The translations under genes and the position numbers were made by a program. A stretch of 64,000 nt of DNA from Antedon mediterranea (lineage: Eukaryota; Echinodermata; Crinoidea; Comatulida; Antedonidae), in NCBI RefSeq assembly GCF_964355755.1, contig NC_092671.1, positions 22,399,070 through 22,463,069 of the forward strand. Reading direction: 5' to 3'. Under the pieces are notes generated by a model that was not told the DNA's origin, ran no database searches, and saw nothing but the letters and a program-made list of their open reading frames with translations. This document shows, piece by piece, positions 10,689-21,593 of this stretch (within the stretch, counting starts at the first letter, position 1; the number at the start of each line of letters is the position of its first letter).

Positions 10689-12665
10689 CAGTTCCAAATG
10701 CTATCCAGAGATCAAGATCAGCATTTATATGAGAGAGGTCATGAAACACACTGATAAGAACAACGACAACATCTGTATCCACAGTTCGCACCTGGATGGA
10801 TTTTGCTCCATTTTCCAACGCGTGCTTCACGTGAAACACAATCCTAGTGTCTGCTTCCTCTTGATTACAGCTGGACATTTTGAACTGCATTCCAACATAT
10901 GTAACATGCTCTCCAGCTGTGATATATACCGAACACTCAGGAGGGATCTGCAATCCGCAACTTTTGATGAAAGGAATTCAAAAAGTTCTTTCTTGTTGAT
11001 TGGATCACGGAGGAAGTCATTCCAGTTGCCCGGCAGCTTGGTATCACCTGATACTTTTCTATGCACACCTTTGCCTCGTTTCTCCCTGGTTCCCTCCTTA
11101 AGGCTATCTGGTCGGTATTCGTCCCTCACAAACTCCACTCGCTTTGTGTCACGTAGCTGACGTTTAAGATAGGGTATAAACACGTTGTCAGCATATTCTT
11201 GGAATGTTGAGACATTTATTACAGGTAATGCATGTACTGTCACCGCACCATCCAGAACTTTGCAGTCATAAAATACAGGTGCCTCTGTGTGGTTTGATTC
11301 GATACATTGTAACAGATGACATTTGGTACCAGACAGATTAAGCTTTCCAAACTCAGACAGGGATGGAGGATACGACTGTACTTCGTGTGCAAAGAATTCA
11401 CTGATGTCACCATCTCTATTTTGTAAGGAAATGTATAACTGGCCGAAGAGTGCCACATTGTTCTCAAGCACCTTTACTTTCTTGCAATCCTTTGATTTGA
11501 CTTTGAGCTTTGTTGAGAGCAAGGGTAGTGAATTCTTTGAGATCGTATCATGTATGGAACGACTACGATCCACGAGCACGGTCTTCACAAAGAAGTATCA
11601 AGAGTATGTACATACTCTTGATACTTCTTTGTGCCTGTATCTTCTAGTGTACGGATTGTATCCACTACTGCCTCATTCGCGCAGTTACGACTATCAAGAG
11701 TTACCAACTCAGGGAAGTCATACAGGAAGGGATTTCCCATCTTGCGTATTGTGTTAGATAGACTATCAACCTGTCGCTGGAAGGTTTTCTGTGCTGCAAG
11801 TCCCTGTTAATGGTGTTCAAAGTTAGCTTGGTTTTCCGGATCATCGTCATGAATAATATATTCATTCTCATACTGTCTCAGAAGTCTGGCAAGCTCGGGT
11901 CCAGCAGTCATCCAGCGTCTGAAGGCAACTGGATTCTCTGTAAGTCCTACTACACCATCGGATGCTTTCACCACTTTATTCTCTTGCTCATGCGATTGGA
12001 ATCGCAGAGTATCTGTGTAACGACTTTGCGATTGTCCAGTGATTCCGAGTTTCAAACTCATATTATTTTGATCTCTTGTGGCAATGCCTTCATGTCTCTA
12101 ATGTGTACAGGCAGCCACCGAGAATAGTTCACATGATCTAACGCAAAGAACAATGGCATGAGTGCCTCTAATACAGAAACATACAATAGGAAGTCTCTTT
12201 CCCGATGGGCTCTAACAAATATGAGAATCAGAATCTCATAGTGTGCGTTCCAGAACTTGAATGTGGGAGATTTCTTACACATTTGTTCCAGCCAGTTGTT
12301 CAAACTCTCATCAATATTAGATCTCTGGTTGAATGCTTCATTCAGTAGCCGCTGAAGAACAAGAACAGTGACTTGATGGGCATGTCGAGTTCTGGTAATG
12401 TGTAATGAATCGGCTGTTCCAGATGAAGCAACGTCAGATTCAGTGAGAGCCGTTGTCCAACTTGACCCATCTAATAAATCACCAACACTGTTCCATAGCG
12501 CCTTCTCAGTGTGCAGTCCGCCCATCATAACTACGTAGACTTTCTCACCATAGAGATCTGGCCATTTTCATTGTACATACTTGGCGAGCGTGAACAGAGG
12601 CTGGTCAAACGTAATCACTGGGATTTGTCCTGGGTTGAGGTACTCTATTGTCTGCCGATGTACAA
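10689..12665 (-). pseudogene. Academ-like transposon protein, main part with XPG-like nuclease segment
   Basis: Minus-strand pieces in order: about 12660-12530 (IEYLNPGQIPVITFDQPLF, then a TGA), 12528-12058 (MMGGLHTEKALWNSVGDLLD; FALDHVNYSRWLPVHIRDMK), 12061-11807 (SHEQENKVVKASDG; LTENPVAFRRWMTAGPELA), a TAA at about 11808, 11806-11590 (NPFLYDFPELVTLDSRNC), a 48-bp palindrome break, 11588-10950 (VLENNVALFGQLYISLQNRD; REKRGKGVHRKVSGDTKLPG) and, after a frameshift near 10950, 10953-10689 (CNQEEADTRIVFHVKHAL; QVRTVDTDVVVVLI). The last piece carries the acidic residues of an XPG-I/PIN-like nuclease. The protein is recognisable as a common invertebrate/fish transposon protein. Start, several frames and the N-terminus are lost, so it is dead. 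It continues at 8286 beyond LINE-B. Confidence 0.72.
11586..11633. repeat. 48-bp perfect palindrome inside the transposon gene
   Basis: Two 24-nt arms with no spacer, centred between 11609 and 11610. The minus-strand coding arm encodes KKYQEYV. The second arm is its inverted copy and separates this from the expected continuation KTVLVDRSRS, breaking the frame. Confidence 0.95.
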
Positions 12666-12724
12666 AATCAATACAATTAAATATTCCTTACCATTTCACC
12701 TGAGTGATCCTTCTTTCATTGTAG

Positions 12725-13250
12725 AATTGGCGGCCATTTTTAAATTTGACCGCCATCTTGGAAATGAGTGACCTGAGCAAAATGGCTTGACCAGTATCTG
12801 TTTCAGTAACCTCAGATACCTCTGAATTGACACCTTATTTGTTAATTTATGATTTTTACAACCTTATATACAATATTTTCTTTTTTGGCAGCCATTTTGA
12901 AATTTGGCCGCCATCTTGTAATTGGGTGACCTGAGCAAAATGGCTTGACCAGCATCTATTACAGTAACCTCAAAAACCCCTGAATTGACACCTCATTTGT
13001 TCATTTCTGATTTTTACAGTCTGATATATGACATTTGATTTTTTTGGTGGCCATTTTGAAATTTGGCCGCCATCTTGGAAATTGGTGGTCTGAGCAACAT
13101 GACATGACCAGATTCTGTTTCAGTGACACCCAGAAACTCTGACATTGACACCCCATTTGTTGATTTATGAGTCTTACAGCCAGATATATGGCATTTCCTT
13201 TTTTCTGGCGGCCATCTTGGATTTTGGCCGCCATCTTGGAAAATCGGACC
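12725..13250 (-). repeat. Right subterminal repeats (four units)
   Basis: Four copies at about 160 bp spacing (12728, 12886, 13046, 13206) of GGCGGCCATTTTGAAATTTG followed by GCCGCCATCTTGG, separated by sequence with TTGACACCTCATTTGTT. They are the reverse complement of the two left units. Confidence 0.85.
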
Positions 13251-13309
13251 CGATCAAGTGGGTTCCACGGATAAAATCAATAGATAGGTCGAAAGGAAAC
13301 TCCATGCCA

Positions 13310-13372
13310 ATTTTGGTACTTTTGTCCGGCCGGTAACGTTAATTCTGAAAATTGTTGCTAAGCCACCTGACT
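13310..13372 (-). repeat. Right terminal inverted repeat of the DNA transposon
   Basis: Reverse complement starts AGTCAGGTGGCTTAGCAA and includes ACGTTACCGGCCGGACAA. It differs from the left repeat by an insertion of about 10 bp after GCAA and a few substitutions. Confidence 0.9.
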
Positions 13373-16300
13373 AAAATGCACAAAATGGTCTACAACGTCT
13401 CCAAATACGATTTGAAGCTATTCTATGCACGTTGGTGCTTTTATGTTAACACATTTTTTCGAAATGCTCAATATAGTCTAAAACGTTTCCAAATACGATA
13501 TTAAGCTATTTTGTGCACTTTGATATTTTTGTGTGAAAAGTTTTGTCGAAATGCTCAAAATTGTCCCTAAAACGTTTCCAAATGCGATTTGAAGCTATTC
13601 TAAGCACTTTGGTGGATGATAAGATAATCTGTACACTTTGATGTTGTTTGGGAAAAAGTTTTGTCAAAATGGTCTAAAACGTTTCCAAATACGATATTAA
13701 GCTATTTTGTGTACTTTGATATTTTTGAGTAAAAAGTTAGATCGAAATGCTCAAAATGGTCTCAAACGTCTCCAAATGCGATTTGAAGCTATTCTAAGTA
13801 TTTTGGTGTTTTTATATTAACAAGTTTTTCCTAAATGCTCAATGTGGTCTAAAACGTCTCCAAATGGGGTAATAAGCTATTCTCCTACACTTTTATGTTT
13901 TGTGTGAAAACGATTTGTCGAAATGCACAAAATGGTCTAAAACGTATCCAAATACGATATTAAGCTATTTTGTGCACTTTCATATTTTTGAGTGAAAAGT
14001 TAGATCGAAATGCTCAAAATGGTCTAAAATGGTTTCAAATGTGATTTTAAGAACTTTGATGTTTTTTTGTAACCAAGTTTCATCAAAATGCTTAAAATAG
14101 TCTAAGACGGTACCAAATAAGATATTAAGCTATTTTGTGCACTTTGATATTTTTGTGTTAAAAGTTTGATCGAAATGCTCAAAATGTTCTAAAACTGTTT
14201 CAAATGTGATTTTAAGAACTGTGATGTTTTTGTGTAACCAAGTTTGATCGAAATGCTCAAAATTTTCTAAAACTGTTTAAAAAGTAATTTTAAACACTTT
14301 GATGCTCAAAATGGTCTAAAACGGTTTCAATTGTGATTTTAAGAACTTTGATATTTTTGTGTGAAAAGTTTTATCGAAATGCTCAAAATGGTCTAAAACG
14401 GTTTCAAATGTGAATTTAAGCACTTTGATATTTTTGTGTAACCAAGTTTCATCGAAATGCACCAAATGGTCTACAACGTCTCTAAATGCGATTTGAAGAT
14501 ATTCTAAGCACTTTGGTGTTTTTATGTTAACAAGTTTTTTCAAAATGCTCAATATGGTCTAAAACGTTTCCAAATACGATATTGAACTATTTTGTGCACT
14601 TTGATATTTTTGTGTGAAAAGTTTTGTCGAAATGCTCAAAATGGTCTCTAAAACGTTTCCAAATGCGATTTGAAGTTATTCTAAGAACTTTTGTGTTTTT
14701 ATGTTGACAAGTTTTTCCGAAATGCTCAATATGGTCTAAAACGTCTCCAAATGGGATAATAAGGTAATCTGTACACTTTGATGTTGTTTGGGAAAAAGTT
14801 TTTTCAAAATGGTCTAAAACGTTTACAAATACGATATTAAGCTATTTGATGTACTTTGATATTTTTTAGTGTAAAGTTAGATCGAAATGCTCAAAATGGT
14901 CTAAAACGTCTCCAAGTGCCATTTGAAGCTATTCTAAGCACTTTGTTGTTTTTATGTTAACAAGTTTTGTCGAAATGCTCAATATGGTCTAAAACGTCTC
15001 CAAATTGGATTAATAAACTATTCTGTACACTTTTATGTTTTTTTGTGAAAAGGTTTGGTCAAAATGGTCTTAAACGGTTTCAAATGCGATTTGAAGCTAT
15101 TCTAAGCACCTTGGTGTTTTTATGTTAACAAGTTTTTTCGAACTGCTCAATATGGTCTAAAACGTCTCCAAATAAGGTAATCTGTACACTTTGATGTTTT
15201 ATGTAAAAACGTTTTGTCGAAATGCTCAAAATGGTCTCTAAAACGTTTCCAAATGCGATTGGAAGCTTTTCTAAGCACTTTGGTGTTTTTATTTAAACAA
15301 TTTTTTTCGAACTGCTCAATATCTAAATCTAAAACGTTTCCAAATACGATATTAAACTATTTTGTGCACTTTGATTTTTTTATGTGAAAAATCTTATCGA
15401 AATTTTCAAAATGGTCTAAAACGGTTTCAATTGTGATTTCAAGAACTTTGATATTTTTGTGTGAAAAGTTTTATCGAAATGCTCAAAATGGTCTAAAACG
15501 GTTTCAAATGTGAATTTAAGCACTTTGATATTTTTGTGTAACCAAGTTTCATCGAAATGCACAAAATGGTCTACAACGTCTCTAATTGCGATTAGAAGCT
15601 ATTCTAAGCACTTTGGTGTTTTTATGTTAACAAGTTTTTTCGAAATGCTCAATATGGTCTAAAACGTTTCCAAATACGATATTGAACTATTTTGTGCACT
15701 TTGATATTTTTGTGTGAAAAGTTTTGTTGAAATGCTCAAAATGGTCTCTAAAACGTTTCCAAATGCGATTTGAAGCTATTCTAAGAACTTTTGTGTTTTT
15801 ATGTTGACAAGTTTTTCCGAAATGCTCAATATGGTCTAAAACGTCTCCAAATGGGATAATAAAGTAATCTGTACACTTTGATGTTGTTTGGGAAAAAGTT
15901 TTTTCAAAATGGTCTAAAACGTTTACAAATACGATATTAAGCTATTTTATGTACTTTGATATTTTTTAGTGTAAAGTTAGATCGAAATGCTCAAAATGGT
16001 CTAAAACGTCTCCAAGTGCCATTTGAAGCTATTCTAAGCACTTTGTTGTTTTTATGTTAACAAGTTTTTCCGAAATGCTCAATATGGTCTAAAACGTCTC
16101 CAAATTGGATTAATAAGCTATTCTGTACACTTTGATGTTTTTTTGTGAAAAGGTTTGGTCAAAATGGTCTTAAACGGTTTCAAATGCGATTTGAAGCTAT
16201 TCTAAGCACCTTGGTGTTTTTATGTTAACAAGTTTTTTCGAACTGCTCCATATGGTCTAAAACGTCTCCAAATGGGATAATGAGGTAATCTGTACACTTT

Positions 16301-17005
16301 GATGTTTTATGTAAAAACGTTTTGTCGAAATGCTCAAAATGGTCTCTAAAACGTTTCCAAATGCGATTGGAAGCTTTTCTAAGCACTTTGGTATTTTTAT
16401 GTTAACAAGTTTTTTCGAAATTCTCAATATGGTCTAAAACTTCTCCAAATTGGATAATAAGTTTTTCTGTACACTTTGATGTTTGTGTGAAAAGGTTTGG
16501 TCAAAATGGTCTAAAACGGTTTCAAATGCGATTTGAAGCTATTCTAAGCACCTTGGTGTTTTTATGTTAACAAGTTTTTAACCATTTTGAGCACTTCGAT
16601 GTTTTTGTGTAACCAAGTTTCATCAAAATGCTCAAAATAGCCTAAAATGGTTCCAAATAAGATATTAAGCTATTTTGTGCACTTTAATATTTTTGTGTGA
16701 AAAGTTTTATCCAAAAGCTCAAAATGGTCTAAAACGGTTTGAAATGTGATTTGAGCATTTTGACATGTTTTTGTGTAACCATGTTTCATCAAAATGCTCA
16801 AAAAAGCCTAAAACGGTTCCAAATAAGATATTAAGCTATTTTGTGCACTTTGATATTTTTATGTAACCAAGTTTTGTCGAAATGCACAAAAAGGTCTAAA
16901 ACGTTTCCAAATACGATATTAAACTATTTTGTACACTTTGATATTTTTGTGTGAAAAGTTTTATCGAAATGCTCAAAATGGTCTAAAACGGTTTCAAATA
17001 TGATC
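13373..17005. repeat. Satellite array, segment 3, with higher-order repeats
   Basis: Same ~79-88 bp family. Between about 14290 and 16480 the subunits are organised as two consecutive, nearly identical higher-order units of about 1.1 kb (for example 14457 matches 15557 and 14578 matches 15680). The array ends at about 17005 and abuts intron sequence of fibrocystin-L-like copy A at 17010. Confidence 0.88.
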
Positions 17006-17009
17006 TTAA

Positions 17010-18855
17010 CGTGTACTGATAATGCCATTCCATTGTGTAATCAGTCACGTAATTTATAAATTCTGATTAAAATATTACATTTTCCCATTAACATTTTCAT
17101 TTAAATATTTCAGAATCTACCGGAGAACGCAGGTCAAAGTGCAAAACAGCGTGCACCTTGTGGTCCAGAGAACGGAAATGCTGGATTCGTGTGGGAAAAT
17201 TTCATGTCTGGTGATAATGGTGCTCCATTTTTTCCATTTAATGGAATACATAATTACCCAGCTATTGCTGGAAGAACAGGATTGTAAGGTATGTAAAAGC
17301 ATGACATAATCTGGTCCTTACTTGGACAAACCTAGTCCTTACTTGGACAAACCAACAACTGCCAATTAAATCCTTCTGATTGCGTGGAGATGGATTGTGA
17401 TGCATTTAAGAAATCAATGATCAGAGATGAAGATGGTGGAATTCTAGGAGGATCACAGCCTGGTTATGTTATTCCTGATTCTGCATACGAGTGGGATAGA
17501 GATTCGAGACGTGGACTTAGAATTATAGGATTATAGAATTCCAAACATGATGGTTACAGACATCGATGGTAGTAAAAATGTTCACATAGAGGTTGGTTGT
17601 CTGCTTTAATGCCTAATTTTAGCTTTGTAAACTGATTCTTCCCTAACTCTTTCCTCCTATTAAAGTTGCACTCTGGAAACAAGACCAGTCCACTCACCGA
17701 GACTGGGAACGCAATTTAATTGTGGCATCCCGTTTTCTTTATTCTGACAACAAAGTACGAAGTACGACGTCTTCACCAATCGCCATTGGGTCTATCGGTT
17801 ATGTTGATTTGATCAATGGACCACAAGGTCACGGCTGGTGTCATGGGTACACATGTCAAGAGCGCATCAGCACATTTATGAGACTTATGAGATGTATATG
17901 AGAGTCCAACCAATCCTCAAACGTTAAGACTTAATTTCCTGAACACAGCTCCTGATCAGAAAATAGTTGTTGACATTGGTATGCCAATCCTCAACGCTTA
18001 GATGTCTACCATCAAGGTCGCTATGTCATGCCAAATAAAATGGATGGATGGAGATATGTTCATATGGTATCCAGAAGATCCAAATGGACCAGATGATCAG
18101 TTCATGACTCCAGCATTTATGGCAAGAACTATTTTGATCGCGATTGGCAGACGCTTTGGATACTTATACGTGGTAGTGACCCAATTGACCTCATCACTAC
18201 ACCGGTTATAATGGTTGACGTTGGTGTGGCTCCTGTTGATGTTGATGACTTCTATGAAGAAGATCTTGTTGACAATCTTGCCAGTTTGCTATATATAATA
18301 AGTAAATATCTTTCTTTAACCATATAAAAGTATCTTTATATATAAATAATCTATCCAGATTTCTTCTTTTATCAGTTTCATGTGTTTAGAAATGAGTTGA
18401 ATTTTATTTCATTGTCTATTCTTTTAATATCTAAACAATAATTAATATTTCTTCCTTACAGGCAATTCAACCCTTGAACATGATGAGTTGTTAATGAAAT
18501 GAAATTGTTAATGCAGCACAAACCGGTACTTTGTCCGAAGTTGAGATTATTAGCAATGACCGATCTTTCTCCACCAGCTGAAGACCCAGCAAGGGGTGCG
18601 AGAGCAACAAATACAACAGAAGGTCCAAGTACAGGCAATAAAACGTAAGTCACATTTAAGAAGTAATGAGTTGAAGTAGAGTTACTGTAGTATAGAACTG
18701 GCTTGTATAGTCTTGTCCAAAGTTTTAAATTGTATTCTGATGTGTGGCTTGCAACAAACATTACCATAATGCCTATATCATTACAAAACAACATAACTAT
18801 TGGTTCACAGGTATTCTAAGAAGCAAGCTGAAGAAGAGGCGTCTAGTGACCCAGG
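17010..18855 (+). pseudogene. Fibrocystin-L-like (PKHD1L1-like) fragment, copy A
   Basis: Exon-like blocks with GT/AG edges match the post-G8/PbH1 extracellular part of fibrocystin-L. Block 17114-17288 (GPENGNAGFVWENFMSGDNG; FNGIHNYPAIAG) ends in a stop where copies B and C have CAA. Block 17366-17593 (NPSDCVEMDCDAFKKSMIRD) lost its 5' part and frameshifts. Block 17667-17900 (SPIAIGSIGYVDLINGPQGH; GWCHGYTCQERISTF) has an intact frame. Block about 17998-18290 has RLDVYHQGRYVMPN, YGKNYFDRDWQTLWILIRGS and VDVGVAPVDVDDFYEEDLV. Further blocks are 18463-18643 and 18811-18855 (KQAEEEASSDP). The exon encoding DVTFxHxDTxCNKDHY in B and C is deleted. The family call is from conserved segments; stops and frameshifts make it a pseudogene. 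Confidence 0.72.
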
Positions 18856-19671
18856 AGCTCTAAAATATCATCCTGGCTATCATCCAACATGCTCTTGCTT
18901 AACAATTCTAAAACCGAATTTATCATTTTTTCCACCAAACACCTACGTTCCAAATTCAATATTCCCTCAATTTCTTTTAATTCCTGTACAATTTTTCCAT
19001 CACCTTTTATTAACAATCTTGGGTTTATTTTGATGAATTATTATCTTTCAACAAACATATAAGTCATGTTAAAAACTACTAACTTCCATCTACGAAACAT
19101 TGCTTGCATTCGAAAGTATCTGTCAAAGCGTACTGCCTCTACATTAATAAATGCCTCTGTCACTTCTCGCCTTGATTTTTGCAACTCTCTTTTTTTTGCC
19201 CTACCGAAATCTTTAATGAATCGGCTTCAACGTCTCCAGAACACTGCTGCACGCATTCTAACTCTTACTAGAAGATCCTCACACATATCTCCTATTATAT
19301 ATAACCTCCATTGGCTACCTATTGTGTCCCGTATAAAATATAAGATCCTTTTACTAACATTTAAAGCGCTACTTCTTAAACAACCTACTTATCTCCTTGA
19401 TATTCGTCCCTCATACACCCCTCTTGCTTGTCTTCGTTCGGCTGATCAAAACCTACTACTTGTTCCTAGAATTAACAGCAAATCTTATGGACAAAGTTCT
19501 TTTATGTTCTCTGCTGCTTCTCTTTGGAATTCTCTCCCTCGTCATTTTACTAAATCAACTTCTATTGCTATTTTTAAAAAAGAACTTAAAACGCATCTTT
19601 TTAACATCCAATATAAGCGCCTTTGATTTTTACTTCGGTTTAGTTGATTCTGGCGCAATACAAATACCTAA

Positions 19672-19707
<36 letters not shown>

Positions 19708-19710
19708 GTT
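18856..19710 (+). mobile_element. LINE-C, CR1/L2-like 3' fragment with (ATT)n tail
   Basis: Joins copy A in the middle of its last exon block at about 18855 and ends in (ATT)n at 19673-19710, the microsatellite tail usual for this LINE group. It is 5'-truncated; only the C-terminal part of ORF2 remains. Confidence 0.8.
18890..19626 (+). pseudogene. LINE-C reverse transcriptase C-terminal part
   Basis: The frame from about 18890 (MLLLNNSKTEFIIFSTKH) passes one TAA near 19061, then is open through IRKYLSKRTASTLINASV, TSRLDFCNSLFFALPKS, RLQRLQNTAARILTLTRR, SPIIYNLHWLPIVSRIKYK, and ends AASLWNSLPRHFTKSTSI... to a stop at 19626. These are the conserved post-RT blocks of CR1/L2-type LINEs (SRLDYCN, NTAARI, LHWLPV..RI.FK, LWNSLP). 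The RT catalytic part is absent, so it is inactive. Confidence 0.82.
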
Positions 19711-20340
19711 ATTAGTGTTAGTGTTATGTCGCTAATAGTGGATTAAGGGGAAAATGCGTGGTAAAAAACATGGCCTTAAGGGGAAATCGTACTTAAGGGG
19801 AAATATAACTTTCCCCTTAACGTTTGCAGTGTCAATACTGGCCAAATTCGGACAGTTTGTTACTAGAAACTCAGAAATTTGGCAGATTTGATTAAAATCT
19901 CCTAAATAAATGATAATTCAGGTGTGTTTAATTCCTATATGAATTTTTATGTATAAAAGAAAATTTTTTTGTTATATGTTGTTTTCGAAAAAACACGACC
20001 TTAAGGAGAATACGCATTTCATCCAAATTCTAACAAAATTGGGATTATATCTTCATTATCTCCTTGCCAAAACAATTCACATATTATATTCTACCGCTGT
20101 TATGAATTTCATATTAATTGGTGCATTTTTCTTGATTTTCCAAAAAAACCGACCGTGATTTTGCCCGTTTAAAGTCCAAAATTGCTTTTCGTGATTTTCA
20201 CAAAAATTATTTTTGACGCAAGCGCACTTCTTCTCGAAACGAAGGAACGTCGCCCGCCATATTGAAATAGCGAGCGGTAGAATTTGTGTGTATAATGCCT
20301 GGTATACTCATGACCTGATTGACAAGCGGCGACTAGAATT
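19711..20340. other. No gene seen; TTAAGGGGAAA-motif cluster
   Basis: The motif TTAAGGGGAAA occurs three times between 19742 and 19803, with one inverted copy (TTTCCCCTTAA) at 19810 and a variant at about 20002. Around 20220-20280 the sequence is more GC-rich and promoter-like (CGAAACGAAGGAACGTCGCC, CCGCCATATTG), but no coding sequence or start site can be tied to it. Confidence 0.5.
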
Positions 20341-21180
20341 ATTACATTAGGCCTACTCCATGATCAAAGTAAGTATGCCTAGCCCATTATGGGTTTTGGA
20401 GTTTGTATTGGTAAGTTTTTTTATCACAAGAAGAAAGTGTAAGGCGGCAAGAGTAAGACCTAGGGCCTAGCTACTACTGGCAACTGCTACTACTAGCCTA
20501 GCCTAGCCGAGAAGTATTATTAGGCCTAGCCTAGCCTAGCCGAGGCTACTACCGGAACCTCATAGACTAGGCCTAGGCGGCTACCTGGCCTAGGTTGGCC
20601 AGGCCTTGTCTTTTGAAAATTGTAGGTGTGCTACAAATTGCACTCCTGAATACATTTTTCAGGGGTGCTGCGTGTGTGACGTTTGTATTTTGGTGTGTAC
20701 TGTGTGTAGGCCTAGGCTAGAAGTTTACCAAATTTATTATTTAACTGTGTTGTAAATCATCGCCTCCCGGCAGTTTAGCCTAGTTAGGCTAAGGCTAGAT
20801 AGTAGGGCCTAGATGCCTAGCCTACCTAGGCCTATACGTACGGTAGTAGGGAAGTGATTGCACTCGCTCGCCTCGTTCACGGACGAATTTCGATCGGGCC
20901 TAGGGGCCTAGGCCTAGTAGGCCTAGACCATCAGCTCCACGGACGATCAGGTTTAACCGTTCTAACTAGGCCTAGGCCTAGCTAGGCCTAGGCATTTTAT
21001 GTTATTTATTTTCTCTATAATATGGTTAAATTATTATCCAACTATGATTGTGAATCTTTGTATATTTTTTTAATAATTATGGTGACACACAATCGGACAT
21101 TAGATTAATACTAGCTAGGCCTAGGCTAGGCCTATACTATAGTGAATAGGCTAGGGCCTACAGTAGTAGGACTAGCCTAC

Positions 21181-21211
21181 CCAGGGAGTTGTTAATTAGA
21201 CAACTCCCTGG
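21181..21211. repeat. 12-bp perfect hairpin, unit 1
   Basis: CCAGGGAGTTGT, loop TAATTAG, ACAACTCCCTGG. Conserved in the duplicated unit at 21563-21593. Confidence 0.9.
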
Positions 21212-21562
21212 CCTACCTAGGCCTATATGACATGAAGTTTATAATGTAGTGAGTGATTGCACTCGCTCGCCTCGTTCACGGACGAATTTCGATCGGGCCT
21301 AGGCCTAGTAGGCCTAGACCATCAGCTCCACGGACGATCAGGTTTAACCGTTCTAACTAGGCCTAGGCATTTTATGTTATTTATTTTCTCTATAATATGG
21401 TTAAATTATTATCCAACTATGATTGTGAATCTTTGTATATTTTTTTAATAATTATGGTGACACACAATCGGACATTAGATTAATACTAGCTAGGCCTAGG
21501 CTAGGCCTATACTATATAATATAGTGAATAGGCTAGGGCCTACAGTAGTAGGACTAGCCTAC

Positions 21563-21593
21563 CCAGGGAGTTGTTAATTAGACAACTCCCTGG
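21563..21593. repeat. 12-bp perfect hairpin, unit 2
   Basis: Identical stem and loop to 21181-21211. Confidence 0.9.

Larger units (their letters stand above)
7185..13372 (-). mobile_element. DNA transposon with XPG-type nuclease (Academ-like)
   Basis: A 6.2 kb element with terminal inverted repeats, both starting AGTCAGGTRGCTTAGCAA. It is inserted in the satellite, whose unit continues on the far side. Flanks are AAAT (7181-7184) and AAAAT (13373-13377), suggesting a 3-4 bp target duplication. Inside the termini lie inverted arrays of ~160 bp subterminal repeats containing paired GGCGGCCA/TGGCCGCC boxes. One decayed gene on the minus strand (about 12665 to 7690) belongs to a protein family repeated widely in cnidarian, echinoderm and fish genomes; its acidic EEADTRI and VDTDVVV blocks resemble the XPG-I/FEN1 fold. 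Academ elements with XPG nuclease and 3-4 bp duplications are the best match known to me; the superfamily call is inference. LINE-B is inserted in the gene. Confidence 0.7.

Noticed and set aside
10642-11757. Plus-strand frames opposite the transposon gene
   Set aside because: The minus strand has the recognisable protein; these are antisense shadows.
7185-13372. TA target duplication (Tc1/mariner) for the DNA transposon
   Set aside because: A GTCAGG...CCTGAC element flanked by TA is formally possible, but the element size, subterminal arrays and nuclease gene do not fit Tc1/mariner, and the satellite context suggests AAAT was duplicated.
300-17005. Possible CRISPR array from regularly repeated ~80 bp units
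   Set aside because: Units are contiguous, AT-rich and diverged with no unique spacers, and the context is eukaryotic; this is a satellite.
18456-18794. Minus-strand 112-residue frame (also 49064-49312, 51171-51479 and 52291-52533)
   Set aside because: They are antisense to fibrocystin-L-like exons on the plus strand and do not recur intact in all copies.
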